Part shown: piece by piece, positions 44,374-53,907 of the stretch | Numbering within the stretch: the first letter of the stretch is position 1 | Layout of the letters: each line of letters opens with the position of its first letter | NCBI RefSeq assembly: GCF_031157525.1 | Contig: NZ_JAVIXR010000007.1 | Coordinates: 124,001-188,000, forward strand | Source of the DNA: Marinobacter sediminicola | Lineage (GTDB): Bacteria; Pseudomonadota; Gammaproteobacteria; Pseudomonadales; Oleiphilaceae | Direction: 5' to 3' | DNA length: 64,000 nt | Translations under genes and position numbers: made by a program | Notes under the pieces: model-generated | Seen by the model: the letters and a program-made list of their open reading frames with translations, nothing else | Database searches by the model: none | Told to the model about the DNA's origin: nothing

Positions 44374-45738
44374 ATGGAACTACCTGTCACGGTTCAACAA
44401 GCTTTGGGCAATTCAGCCAAAGGCGTATCACTGAGAGATATGCGCCAGGCTAATCAGCACGAGCTGTTGCGGATGGTGTTGCTTCACGACGGGCAGGACA
44501 ACCTTCAAGCCATATGCTGCAAAGACGATTTGATTGATCTGGAGCGATTGAACAAGCAGATGGGGCGGGACTTTCGCCTGATGAAACCTCGCGAGCAAAT
44601 TCGGGTTAAAGAGCGTGCCGGCCTGCGAGAACTGCCGGCTCTGCCTTCACTTACGGGTTGGCCCACCATCGTGGATCGCCGGGTCGATGATTTGCCCTCG
44701 GTAGCTTTAGCGTTGGGCGATCAAAATCTGGCGATGGTGATGCCTGCTGAGGAGTTCCGTGCTCTGACGCAAAATGCGGATCGCCTGTCGTTTACGGTGG
44801 CATCGGAAAACATAACCGTAAATCTGGATGATCCGGGCAATGACCGTAACCAGTTAACCTTCGCCATCAAAAAATTCACCAGTCTGCGCATTCAACAGCG
44901 TCTGGAAGACACGCTGGAGTTGCCACCGTTGCCGGAAACTGCACAGCGCATTATTCACTTGCGGGTAAACCCAAACGCTGTCATGGGGGATTTGGTCGAT
45001 ATCGTCGAAAGTGACCCAAGCCTGGCGGCTCAGGTGGTGAGTTGGGCATCCTCATCGTTTTATGCCGCGGCCGGGCAAGTGCGCTCAGTGCACGATGCGG
45101 TATCACGGGTGCTTGGCTTTGATATGGTGATGAACCTGGCTATGGGCTTGTCGTTGGGGCGAGCACTCAAGCAGCCCCAGGACCACCCCGAAGGCTATGT
45201 GGACTATTGGCAACAAGCCATCTGGCAAGCTCAGTCAGCGGGCATTCTGGCGAGTATGATGCCGCGGGGAGAGCGCCCCATGTTCGGGCTAGCCTATTTG
45301 GCAGGTCTGCTACACAACTTTGGTTACCTTCTGCTGGCCCAGGTTTTCCCTCCCCATTTCAAGCTGGTATGTCGCTCTTTGGAGGTGAACTCTGATATTG
45401 ATTCCTCGGTATCGGAGCACTATCTTTTGGGGATCACCCGGGAGCAGATCGCAGCTCAGCTTATGGAAAACTGGGGTATGCCAGATGAGGTCACACAGGC
45501 CATAAGGTATCAGAAAAGCATAACCTACCAAGGCACCCACAATGTATATGCCCGAATCCTGTGGCTTGGCCGCCAGTTGCTTACCGAAAGGGGCGTCGCC
45601 ATGGGTGCATATACACCCGCTGAACAAGAGGTCTATGACGAGCTCGGCCTCAATCGTGAGCTGGTAGAAGAACAGTTTGATGAGTTGGTAGCCAACCGGG
45701 ACAAGGTCATGGCCATGGCTGGTATGATGAATCAGTAG
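44374..45738 (+). CDS. YbaK/aaRS-associated-like plus HDOD domain protein
   Basis: A 454-residue two-domain protein. Residues 1-150 resemble the YbaK/prolyl-tRNA editing fold (LLRMVLLHDGQDNLQAI, then VMPAEEFRALTQNA). Residues 175-400 form an HDOD domain: LPPLPETAQRIIHLRVNP, then IVESDPSLAAQVVSWASS. The metal-binding HD pair is replaced (GLLHNFGYLL), as in most HDOD proteins, so hydrolase activity is unlikely. HDOD proteins act in signalling networks, but the target is unknown. ATG 44374 has AGGAG six bases before it; a further 10 codons are open. Confidence 0.82.
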   Translation: MELPVTVQQALGNSAKGVSLRDMRQANQHELLRMVLLHDGQDNLQAICCKDDLIDLERLNKQMGRDFRLMKPREQIRVKERAGLRELPALPSLTGWPTIVDRRVDDLPSVALALGDQNLAMVMPAEEFRALTQNADRLSFTVASENITVNLDDPGNDRNQLTFAIKKFTSLRIQQRLEDTLELPPLPETAQRIIHLRVNPNAVMGDLVDIVESDPSLAAQVVSWASSSFYAAAGQVRSVHDAVSRVLGFDMVMNLAMGLSLGRALKQPQDHPEGYVDYWQQAIWQAQSAGILASMMPRGERPMFGLAYLAGLLHNFGYLLLAQVFPPHFKLVCRSLEVNSDIDSSVSEHYLLGITREQIAAQLMENWGMPDEVTQAIRYQKSITYQGTHNVYARILWLGRQLLTERGVAMGAYTPAEQEVYDELGLNRELVEEQFDELVANRDKVMAMAGMMNQ

Positions 45739-45742
45739 ATAT

Positions 45743-45767
45743 AAAAAGGCCGGCCATAAAGGCCGGC
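45743..45767 (-). terminator. Intrinsic terminator for the DUF2489 gene
   Basis: A 7-bp G/C stem (gccggcc / ggccggc) with a 5-base loop. Its T5 tail is on the minus strand, so it serves leftward transcripts, some 270 bases after the DUF2489 stop. Confidence 0.7.
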
Positions 45768-46033
45768 AAGGTTTCCGCTCATTGCAGCGTCGTCCGAACG
45801 TAACAGGAGAAATAACCCAGGGCGATCATCGCGATCTCAACACCAACCGTAAAAACCTATCACCCTGATTTCAACTTAGACAACATATGCAAAAAGGAAA
45901 GGCACCCACCGGCGGGAATGAGAAGCTGAGCGCTCCGTCATTTTTAGGGATTCGAGCAAGCTTCTGATATCAAATCGATAAAATTATCATTTGCAGACAA
46001 TTCTGTTACAAAACGACACAAATCCGGAGCAAG

Positions 46034-46489
46034 TCAGAAGCTGTGATTCCGGATGGCCGTTGCGGCACGGCGTATTTCATCGGTGTGTCGCCTTTCCACT
46101 TCAAACCGCTCCTTGTCCATCTTTTCCACGAAGCGCGTCTCGGTATTCTGACGAGCTTGGTGAGTAGGCATGTGGCGAAGCTGTTCATATACATCCATAA
46201 ACACCCGGTATGGCGGGGCATTCATCAATTCTGGAGCTACATGGTCGAGCAAGCCTTTTATGCGAAGGCATGCCTCGGAGTATTCGATCTGGTTTTCTTC
46301 AATGGCCATGGCAATAACGCGAATGCTATCGACCATATCCTTGCGCCGTTTCGCCTGAAAAGCCTCTGCTTTTCGCTGCCGCCTCCGGTCTTCAGACAGG
46401 GTGACCATTTGCCGCCGGATAAATCCCAGCAGGGCAAGGATGGCGACCGCGCCGGCAATAATCAGGCTCCATTGTAGCCAGTGAGGCAT
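46034..46489 (-). CDS. DUF2489 family membrane-anchored protein
   Basis: A 151-residue protein with one N-terminal transmembrane helix (about residues 7-25) and a charged helical cytoplasmic part (RRRQRKAEAFQAKRRKDM, then IAMAIEENQIEYSEACLRIK). This matches the DUF2489 family of gammaproteobacteria, whose role is unknown. It starts 19 bases after the molybdopterin oxidoreductase gene on the same strand and may be cotranscribed with it. Confidence 0.78.
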   Translation of the reverse strand: MPHWLQWSLIIAGAVAILALLGFIRRQMVTLSEDRRRQRKAEAFQAKRRKDMVDSIRVIAMAIEENQIEYSEACLRIKGLLDHVAPELMNAPPYRVFMDVYEQLRHMPTHQARQNTETRFVEKMDKERFEVERRHTDEIRRAATAIRNHSF

Positions 46490-46508
46490 GTTGTTCTCCC
46501 AGTCTGGT

Positions 46509-48806
46509 TCAGGCGGGTGTAGGTTGCTGTTCTGGTTGGCAGACTTTGACAGTTACTGGCTGACCATTCAATACGGAAGTACCCGCCACCGGGTCGGTTA
46601 ATTCATCACTCAACACATCGTTGATACTGGTGCCAGCATGGGCTGTCGCCGTGGACTGCTGAGTTCCTTCGCGGTTATGACCCCAGCCATGGGGAATGGA
46701 AACCACTCCGGGCATCATGTCTTCAGTAATTTCCACGGCCATGACCACCAGGCGATCATCAGCGCGGACCTCAGCTGTGCTGCCTTCCTTAAGCCCCAAA
46801 CGCTTGGCGTCGTCCGGGTGGACCAGCAGGGTACAGCGGTCTTTGCCTTTTACCAGACGGTGGCTGTTGTGCATCCATGAGTTGTTGCTGCGAATATGGC
46901 GCCGCCCAATCAGCAGCAGTTCGTTGGGCGATTCAGGCGCAGAGAGCTGCTGGTGCAGGCGTTCTACGTCTTTCAGATAGCGCCGGGGAGCCAGGTTAAT
47001 CTTTCCATCCCGGGTGAACAGCCGGCCGGGCAGAGCGGGCCTCAGGGCGCCGAGATCAATCCCGCTGGGGTGCTCCTTCAATCGCTTCAGGGAAAGCCCT
47101 TTAGGAAGTTTCTGCCACTGGGGGTTGAGAGAACTCAGTTCGGCAAGGCCTCGCAAAGGATGTTGCTTGGGCAGCAGTTCCAGAATCCGTTTCGTCGCGG
47201 GCTCCAAAACCCCACGGACGCGCCCTGTATCTGTGCCATAAGGCCCGGTACGCAGAAGCATATCAACGATGGTGTCAGGGCCTGCGCGTTTGAACGCTTG
47301 CCAGCCCAACTCGGAACGGATCGGCAGCTTGCCACCCTTGCGTAGTTTCTCAAGCCTATGCGCCAGCTCCAGCAGAATCTGCCAGTCATGACGGCTGTCC
47401 GGGCCAGCATCAAACAGTGCTTCGCTGTATTTCGATACATTGCGAACGGCCAGCATGTTGAAAATAATGTCGTAGTGGCTGCGCTCGAGCACGGCGGTGG
47501 GCGGCAGGATAATGTCGGCATGACGAGTAGTTTCGTTAATGTAGTAATCCACCGATACCATAAAATCCAGCCCGTTCAGGGCTTCGTCCAGCCGGCGCCC
47601 GTTCGGGCTGGAAAGCACCGGGTTGCCGGCAACGGTCACAAAGGCTCGGATTTGCCCGTCGCCCGGTGTGAGTATTTCATCAGCCATGGTGCTGGACGGA
47701 TATTCTCCAGCAAACTCCGGCAACCCCTTAACCCGGCTATGGCGAGCGCCAAAGTGCCCTCGCTGACCAGACATGGCGCCCAGGGCAATCAGATCGATGG
47801 CTGGCTGGGTAAACATCACGCCGCCCACGGTGTCCAGTTTTCCGGTAAGAATGTTCAGGCAGTACGCCAGCCAGGTTGTGATGCTTCCGAACGTTTGGGT
47901 GCTGGTGCCCATGCGGGTGTAAAGTGCTGCTTTTGGCGTGTCTGCAAGCTGTTGAGCAAGATCCCGTATAGTTGCCGCTGCAATGCCTGTGCGTTGGGCT
48001 ACGGCTTCGGGTGTAAAGGGCATGGATGCCAGGCGCAAAAGATCCAGGTCTTTTATAAGATGCTCTGCGGGCCCTGGATGGATCAGCCCTCCTGAGAACA
48101 GCGTGTTCACCATGGCCATCAGCAAAAATGCATCGGTGCCAGGGCGAATAAAATGAAAGTCATCGGCCTGCTTGGCGGTTTCTGTGCGCCTGGGATCCAC
48201 CACAATCATTTTACCGCCGCGCTTTTTAAGCGCTTTCAGCCGGCCACGGAAATCCGGCACCGTCATCAGGCTGCCATTGGACGCCATCGGATTGCCACCA
48301 ATACAGATAAACAAATCCGTATGGTCGATATCCGGTATGGGGAACAGAACCTGATGGCCGAACATCTCCAGGCTTGCCAGCATGTGGGGAAGCTGGTCAT
48401 TGGAGGTGGCAGAAAAGCGATTCTGGGAGCCAATGGCCCGTAGAAACGGCATGGTGGCGATTAATGAGCTGTGGTTGTGGGCATTTGGGTTGCCTAGGTA
48501 CACGCCAATACTATTGCGGCCGTGGGTTGTGCGGGTTCCGTGAAGCTTTTCAGCCACGATTGAGAAGGCTTCATCCCACTCAATCTCTTGCCAGCCATTG
48601 GCGGTTTTACGAACCGGCTTGCGTAAGCGCTCAGGATCTTCATGTAGATCCTGTAGGGCCACCGCCTTGGGGCAAATATGGCCCCGGCTCAGAGGATCCT
48701 TGTCGTCTCCACGAATTGACGCAATGCGCCCCTCCTTCACATCAATGGCAACGCCGCACATGGCTTCGCATAAATGACAGGTGCGGTAATGAGTGCCGTT
48801 TCGCAT
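46509..48806 (-). CDS. Molybdopterin-dependent oxidoreductase with 4Fe-4S domain
   Basis: A 765-residue member of the DMSO reductase superfamily. The N-terminal cluster motif is C10-x2-C13-x3-C17-x27-C45, followed by the MoCo-binding body and a C-terminal molydopterin-dinucleotide domain (VSIPHGWGHN). No twin-arginine signal is seen, so it is cytoplasmic. In the segment after the first domain (GNPNAHNHSS) I see no Cys, Sec or Ser in the usual Mo-ligand setting. There are no electron-transfer subunits adjacent. ATG 48806 has AGGAGA eight bases upstream. Substrate unknown. Confidence 0.85.
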   Translation of the reverse strand: MRNGTHYRTCHLCEAMCGVAIDVKEGRIASIRGDDKDPLSRGHICPKAVALQDLHEDPERLRKPVRKTANGWQEIEWDEAFSIVAEKLHGTRTTHGRNSIGVYLGNPNAHNHSSLIATMPFLRAIGSQNRFSATSNDQLPHMLASLEMFGHQVLFPIPDIDHTDLFICIGGNPMASNGSLMTVPDFRGRLKALKKRGGKMIVVDPRRTETAKQADDFHFIRPGTDAFLLMAMVNTLFSGGLIHPGPAEHLIKDLDLLRLASMPFTPEAVAQRTGIAAATIRDLAQQLADTPKAALYTRMGTSTQTFGSITTWLAYCLNILTGKLDTVGGVMFTQPAIDLIALGAMSGQRGHFGARHSRVKGLPEFAGEYPSSTMADEILTPGDGQIRAFVTVAGNPVLSSPNGRRLDEALNGLDFMVSVDYYINETTRHADIILPPTAVLERSHYDIIFNMLAVRNVSKYSEALFDAGPDSRHDWQILLELAHRLEKLRKGGKLPIRSELGWQAFKRAGPDTIVDMLLRTGPYGTDTGRVRGVLEPATKRILELLPKQHPLRGLAELSSLNPQWQKLPKGLSLKRLKEHPSGIDLGALRPALPGRLFTRDGKINLAPRRYLKDVERLHQQLSAPESPNELLLIGRRHIRSNNSWMHNSHRLVKGKDRCTLLVHPDDAKRLGLKEGSTAEVRADDRLVVMAVEITEDMMPGVVSIPHGWGHNREGTQQSTATAHAGTSINDVLSDELTDPVAGTSVLNGQPVTVKVCQPEQQPTPA

Positions 48807-48913
48807 GAAGGTCTCTCCTGATGTTTTTGTTGTTACAGGTTGGGTTTCATTGTGCAACCAGATTAGCAGGAAATACGCTGTGGTGGGAAACTCCGGGGTA
48901 TTGTTTTAGGCAC

Positions 48914-48939
48914 AAAAAAGGCCAGTCCGGAGACTGGCC
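48914..48939 (-). terminator. Intrinsic terminator of the Ig-like lipoprotein gene
   Basis: A 7-bp stem (ggccagt / actggcc), 6-base loop, with a T6 tail on the minus strand, 28 bases past the lipoprotein stop. Confidence 0.85.
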
Positions 48940-48966
48940 ACTGGCCTTAAGAGTACCGCGGCAGAT

Positions 48967-51900
48967 TTACTGCACGGAGGGGAGATCCTTAACAGGATTT
49001 GTAATGAAGTTGAGGTAGGTGCCACCCACAGGGATCTGCAGGGGCAGGTCTATAATGAGGCCCAAAGGTTTGGCCTCAACTTTGATATCTACCAGGTTCG
49101 TATTGCGTTGCTCGATCTGCATGCGACCATCATCAAAGAAGGTAACATCGCCCTCTAGATCAAAGTAGAAGGGCCGGGCGTAAAGGTCGTGCGGGCCGTT
49201 GGCAGTAATTTTCATTTCGGGAGCATCAAGCATCAACTCCGCTCGTGTTTTGAATACTGGCTTCCCATCAACCGTCACGATTGCGCCCTTTATCAACTGA
49301 TTGCGAGGGCAACCGTTTTGTCCAGCACAGCTCGGGTCTTCTGAATAGCGCATCCGAATGATCTGGGTGTTTGTAGGGACATCAGCTTCCAGTATTCCAA
49401 GATCAACGTAAGTATCGATGGAGCTCGTAGCCAATAGAGTTGGATACAACTCAACAAGGATTGCATCTTCCTCGGTACCCGTCGCCGGGTCGGTCCAGGT
49501 ACCTGGACCTATGACTTCGCTATTCAACGCATAGGTTTGATAGATGAATTTGTCTTTCGGACATCTCTCGTCATTTTTACATCCGACGCGAGCGGGAATC
49601 TGACTCGGAATTCCAAGGGCCGTCAGCTTGGCCTTGTTATTTACGACGCTCAATTTTGTTGAGTTTGCTGACGGCAGCCATCCGCTTACATGGGTGCTGT
49701 CCGCGACTTCTGCAGGGTCCTTATATTCATGAACAAAGGGCTCAAGGCAGTCAGGATCGTCGTTGGAGCCACAGTCGATGTTGAAGTTGGCATTGGTGTC
49801 GCGAATTGGAAGATTCCGCAAGGCTGTGAATACTGAATCTTTTGCTTCAGCACCCTCGAAGTAGATCTTCATGGGGTTATATGGGTCTTCTCCATTTCCC
49901 CAGCCGCCATTCAAACCTTCCAGCAAATCCGCTTTGAGCGGGTAAGCGTTTGCACCGCAGATGGATTGAGGCACGCTCATATCGCAATAGTTGGAATACG
50001 CTGAGCCTGCTGTGGAGTCGTCGCCTCTCCTGGAGATCAGTGTGTACTGGTAGAATGCACCTACTTCCCAAGGCTGATCCGGATAGAAGCGCACACGCTG
50101 GTTGTTTTTTTCTAAACGACCAGTGATCGGTTCTACATCATTCCCATCGCTATCAACTTTTTGGACTATGAAGGTTTCGTTCAAGCGTATCGAATCAAGA
50201 TCCATGGGCTGCGAAAAGACTACGGTGATCGGGCGATCTCCCGGCATTTTGCTAACCGGTAATACGTCCCCCCGGTTATCTTTTGCTGTCCAGCATTTAC
50301 CCAAAACACCAGCTTCCAGATCCAGCTGTGTGTGGTCGGTTTCGCATGGGTAGCCAGGGTAGGTGGTTAACGCCAGAGGTGGCGCATTGGCGAGCACATC
50401 GCGCTGGCCATCGAGGCTGAACGATAAATCATCCGCCAATACGAAGGGGTTTCCGGCCAAATCGATTAAACCAGGAGCTGACACTCTATATTGAACACCT
50501 GGCTTCAACCCGCCTTCCGGATTCAGTGTTAAGGCTGTTCCGTCGAGTGCGGTATTGAGCGTGCCGTTGGCTACCGTTAGCTCTTGGCCATCGGCATAGA
50601 GTTTTACACCTGCGGAGATTGACGCAGGATCCAAAGGCTCATCAAAGAACAGGATAATCGGGTCACCTGGGCGCTGCATAGACTGACGTGTTGCAGGCTT
50701 GGCATCTTCTGCTCCCGGCATCCAACTAACCAGCTGGGGAGGTGTTTGATCACGGGTGGCTTCCCACTCGTCTGCCGCATCCAGGCCTTTTCCATCCATG
50801 TTGGCCTGCAGATGGAATGCGATAGTCGAATCGGTATACTCCTGGCCCAACAAGTTGGGTTCAACCATGCCTATGGCATCGATTGTCAGTACACCATCCT
50901 TAACACGCACAATACCTCGAAGCTCAACCCCCATTAAATCCTGGGACAAAGCAGCATTAGGCATTTTTTCCTCTGTGTTCATGGAAACGTCCATAAACAG
51001 AGTAATGTGGCGAGGTGCTGTTTTTTCGTTGGTATAAGAGTTGGGGGTCATGTAGCCGGAGGCGTCAGACAGCATGGTAACCTTGATGGTACCGGTTTCC
51101 TGAGGGCTGCCATCATCAATGTTCAGAGCCTGAACTGTGCCGCCAACCTTAATGCTCAAGCTGGTGCTCTCCAGCACACTGCCTTTGGGAATCCGCAACG
51201 GTATTGCTTCATCCGCGGCAAAGGAGGGTGCATGCCCTAGCTCGGCAAACAGTGAGCCGGTTTGCTGTGATGAATCGGTGACGCCCTGAAGTACGGAATT
51301 AAGCACTACCCCGTTAATGGCTTGGCCATTCAATATGGAGGAGTACCTTCCGTCAATTGAGTCTATAGCGTCCTGAGCCAATACAGCAGTTGGGCCTGTG
51401 GCGCGCGGTGTGAAGCTAAACTCTTCGCTGTATCGAGTGCCGTCTGGGCCATTCGTCAGGCTGGCGATGCTATCGAGCTTGAGAGTATAAGTTTCGCCAG
51501 CGCTCAATACGTCTGCACGGCTTCCGCAGTCGATTTTTTGCTCTGTGAGACAAGGGTCAACGGTAATTCTGTTGCCTTTTACCAGTACAGTGGCAGGGAC
51601 CGCCTCTCCGTCTTTGTCCAGAAGCTCAATGGAACCCCCAAGTGTTTGCCACTCAGGGTGAACCGGTTGAGTCATGGCCAGGCGGAAGGTAGAAAAGTTC
51701 ATCGCTTGGAAAAGGCCTTCAGTATCGGGCACCTGCCAAGCGACACCAAAGGTATCAGACGTGTTGGCCAGGCCAGCAATACCGCTAAGCTCACCGCGGG
51801 TATTAAACTGGATGCCTTCATCGCCAACAGCGTTGGGGGTGTCGACAAGTCTGCCGCCTTCAGCGTTGAGAGGTGCGTTGAAGGTAAGGGAATAACCCGC

Positions 51901-52218
51901 TCGGCTGCCCAGCTTTTGCCCATCAGCAATTTCCAGCTTCAGGCTTTTGCCACCGTCGATCTTTTTCACGGTAAACGCCGGAACGCTGCCGCTTGAGGCC
52001 AGCTCAATCTTATCGGCAATGTCTGATTCATCATCCACAATGGCGTGGCTGAAGCGTAAAACGATGTCAGCTTTAGGGCTTACATCTGCTTGCCCATCGG
52101 TCGGGTAGGAATAAACCAACGAGCCGGGCGTAGCTCTTTCTTTAACGCTTTGTTCGTCCCCACCACAAGCTGCTAGCAAAATGGCAGGAACCAAGGCTAA
52201 TGTTTTTAGTTTTCTCAT
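48967..52218 (-). CDS. Very large Ig-like domain lipoprotein
   Basis: A 1083-residue lipoprotein. The signal ends in lipobox LLAAC, lipidated Cys at residue 18. Three Big-5/SbsA-like Ig modules are visible: one starting near residue 35 (YSYPTDGQADVSPKADIVLR), one near 495 (PGDPIILFFDEPLDPASISA) and one near 660 (PGDRPITVVFSQPMDLDSI). Several Cys pairs (for example DCGSNDDPDC and CKNDERC) suggest disulfides outside the cytoplasm. No catalytic motif was recognised. It follows the FadL-like barrel gene by 13 bases, so the two are very probably one operon and may form an outer-membrane complex. Confidence 0.82.
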   Translation of the reverse strand: MRKLKTLALVPAILLAACGGDEQSVKERATPGSLVYSYPTDGQADVSPKADIVLRFSHAIVDDESDIADKIELASSGSVPAFTVKKIDGGKSLKLEIADGQKLGSRAGYSLTFNAPLNAEGGRLVDTPNAVGDEGIQFNTRGELSGIAGLANTSDTFGVAWQVPDTEGLFQAMNFSTFRLAMTQPVHPEWQTLGGSIELLDKDGEAVPATVLVKGNRITVDPCLTEQKIDCGSRADVLSAGETYTLKLDSIASLTNGPDGTRYSEEFSFTPRATGPTAVLAQDAIDSIDGRYSSILNGQAINGVVLNSVLQGVTDSSQQTGSLFAELGHAPSFAADEAIPLRIPKGSVLESTSLSIKVGGTVQALNIDDGSPQETGTIKVTMLSDASGYMTPNSYTNEKTAPRHITLFMDVSMNTEEKMPNAALSQDLMGVELRGIVRVKDGVLTIDAIGMVEPNLLGQEYTDSTIAFHLQANMDGKGLDAADEWEATRDQTPPQLVSWMPGAEDAKPATRQSMQRPGDPIILFFDEPLDPASISAGVKLYADGQELTVANGTLNTALDGTALTLNPEGGLKPGVQYRVSAPGLIDLAGNPFVLADDLSFSLDGQRDVLANAPPLALTTYPGYPCETDHTQLDLEAGVLGKCWTAKDNRGDVLPVSKMPGDRPITVVFSQPMDLDSIRLNETFIVQKVDSDGNDVEPITGRLEKNNQRVRFYPDQPWEVGAFYQYTLISRRGDDSTAGSAYSNYCDMSVPQSICGANAYPLKADLLEGLNGGWGNGEDPYNPMKIYFEGAEAKDSVFTALRNLPIRDTNANFNIDCGSNDDPDCLEPFVHEYKDPAEVADSTHVSGWLPSANSTKLSVVNNKAKLTALGIPSQIPARVGCKNDERCPKDKFIYQTYALNSEVIGPGTWTDPATGTEEDAILVELYPTLLATSSIDTYVDLGILEADVPTNTQIIRMRYSEDPSCAGQNGCPRNQLIKGAIVTVDGKPVFKTRAELMLDAPEMKITANGPHDLYARPFYFDLEGDVTFFDDGRMQIEQRNTNLVDIKVEAKPLGLIIDLPLQIPVGGTYLNFITNPVKDLPSVQ

Positions 52219-52231
52219 GACCTGCTTCTCC

Positions 52232-53569
52232 TCAGAACTTCAGGGTGATGGAGCCGCTGATTACATGGATATCACCGTCGGCCGTGACGCTGGTTTCGTT
52301 CCCGTCATAGTCGACCAGTGTGAAGTCCCGCTCTTGTAGTTGTTGGTACTGATAGCCTAAGTCCAAACGCACCGGGTAGGCCAGAAGGCGCGTACGGTTG
52401 TACGTAGCGCTTACACCCACCCCGACGATTATTTTGTCGGTATCCAGATAGTTCAGTTCGGGGTTTTTAGTGGTTTTCAGAGGCGATTCTTCGTAGGCGA
52501 TACCGCCACGGAAAGCGAAGTTCTCGTTAAGCTGATACTCGGCGCCGATGCGGGGAATAATTGTGTCGTTGAAGCCGATGCGGTTGCCTGGAGGAACGGC
52601 CTCCTGATCCTTAATGCTGTCTTTGGCAAACTCATTTTCAAGCTCAGACCAGTTCTGTTGCTCGATGCTACCGCCAACCCGCCAGCCATCGCCGCGGTAC
52701 TGAGTACCAAAAACAAACGTTTCGGGCTGGAACGAATCAATAGTGGAGACCGCCAAAATCAGGGGCTCGCTGACGGTTATACCCGGAACCTCAATGTTGG
52801 AGCCAACGGTGGTCTTGGCTGCTGATTTGGTGCGGTAAGAGAAAGCGGCTTCCCAGCCATCAAGAAAACAGCTGTTGTCGGCGCAAAATGTGCTGCCAAA
52901 ATCAATGTTAGTGCCGAGAATGGTTTTCAGAGTGGGCTCAGCGTTTACCGTCAACTGCTCCTGCCGGGAGTCGCCGTTAAGTTCGGTTACTGCGTTAAGT
53001 TGTGCAGCTGCTGCAAGTGTAATTCGAACAGAGGCTCCGGCCGAGATACCCCGCCAAATGGGTGTGGCACCACCAATGTTCAGAAATAGCGGCTCTTTTC
53101 CGTTTTGCAGGAACTGGCCGGTTTCCGACGTTTCCGATCCGAAGGCCAGCATTTCCTTGCCGTATTTCTCAACACCGGCAATGAAACCCAAATAAATCGG
53201 GTGATCAAACCGGGTAAGTGAGCCCAGGTTGGTTTTCATGCCGATTAATACGTGCTGGCTGGGAGAGCTGGAAAGCACATCGCCAGTTGCGTTGGGATTT
53301 GCAGAGCGAAGTTCTTGTTCGGCGTGCAGCAGACCAGAGGTAAGTTCGCCGCGCTCATCCCGGGTAAGTGCAGCCGGATTGTAGTAGGTAGCGGAAACCT
53401 GGTCATTAAACATGGAGAGAGACTGGGCAGTAGCAACGTCTACGGGCATTACGCCATAGGTTGTACCTATGTTGCCCATGCTGCCAGATGCCGACATGGC
53501 GAAAGTTGTGGATACAGCTGCAACCGCTAGGCTCAGCGCCCGTACTGAGAACCGGGTGATGGGAACCAT
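52232..53569 (-). CDS. Second FadL-like outer membrane barrel
   Basis: A 445-residue outer-membrane protein with signal peptide and a FadL/OMPP1-like N-terminus (GVMPVDVATAQSLSMFND, then YYNPAALTRD), ending in the barrel signature ITLKF. It is distant from the FadL-type protein near 13.3 kb. ATG 53569 has GGAG eight bases upstream; 18 more codons are open. It precedes the 1083-residue lipoprotein gene and probably forms an uptake or secretion pair with it. A TATAAA at 53597-53602 on the minus strand is a possible -10. Confidence 0.82.
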   Translation of the reverse strand: MVPITRFSVRALSLAVAAVSTTFAMSASGSMGNIGTTYGVMPVDVATAQSLSMFNDQVSATYYNPAALTRDERGELTSGLLHAEQELRSANPNATGDVLSSSPSQHVLIGMKTNLGSLTRFDHPIYLGFIAGVEKYGKEMLAFGSETSETGQFLQNGKEPLFLNIGGATPIWRGISAGASVRITLAAAAQLNAVTELNGDSRQEQLTVNAEPTLKTILGTNIDFGSTFCADNSCFLDGWEAAFSYRTKSAAKTTVGSNIEVPGITVSEPLILAVSTIDSFQPETFVFGTQYRGDGWRVGGSIEQQNWSELENEFAKDSIKDQEAVPPGNRIGFNDTIIPRIGAEYQLNENFAFRGGIAYEESPLKTTKNPELNYLDTDKIIVGVGVSATYNRTRLLAYPVRLDLGYQYQQLQERDFTLVDYDGNETSVTADGDIHVISGSITLKF

Positions 53570-53907
53570 TGATACACTCCATTTTATCGCGTTGTTTTTA
53601 TACTCTGGCCGTATGCTCATCAACTCGCAGGAAGACGGTTCAGTAACGGCTGGTACGTTGATTGATCTGACAGTGTATGGCGCTTGTCCTTTTAGGACGT
53701 TGGCATTTTTGACACGGTATCATGGCGGAATGATCATTTTCGGTGTATTGGTTCAAAAAATGCCTGTTAATACAGTAGGTAAGAGTTTATTAATCTTGTC
53801 TCATTTTGGAGTATGGGAGGTAAATGCGGTAAACAAGAGGGGGCATCTGGAACGAGGGGAGAGGAAAGCCTCCCCCCTGGTGAGATTTACAAACGGTTGC
53901 GCTGGTT
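53570..53907. other. Intergenic region upstream of the FadL-like gene
   Basis: A 338-base AT-rich gap between the OmpA-family gene and the barrel gene, both on the minus strand. It should hold the promoter of the barrel-lipoprotein pair. G/C-rich stretches at 53835-53878 (gaggggagagg and cctcccccctg) are imperfectly complementary and may form a weak terminator for the ompA-type gene. No credible gene was seen. Confidence 0.45.
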
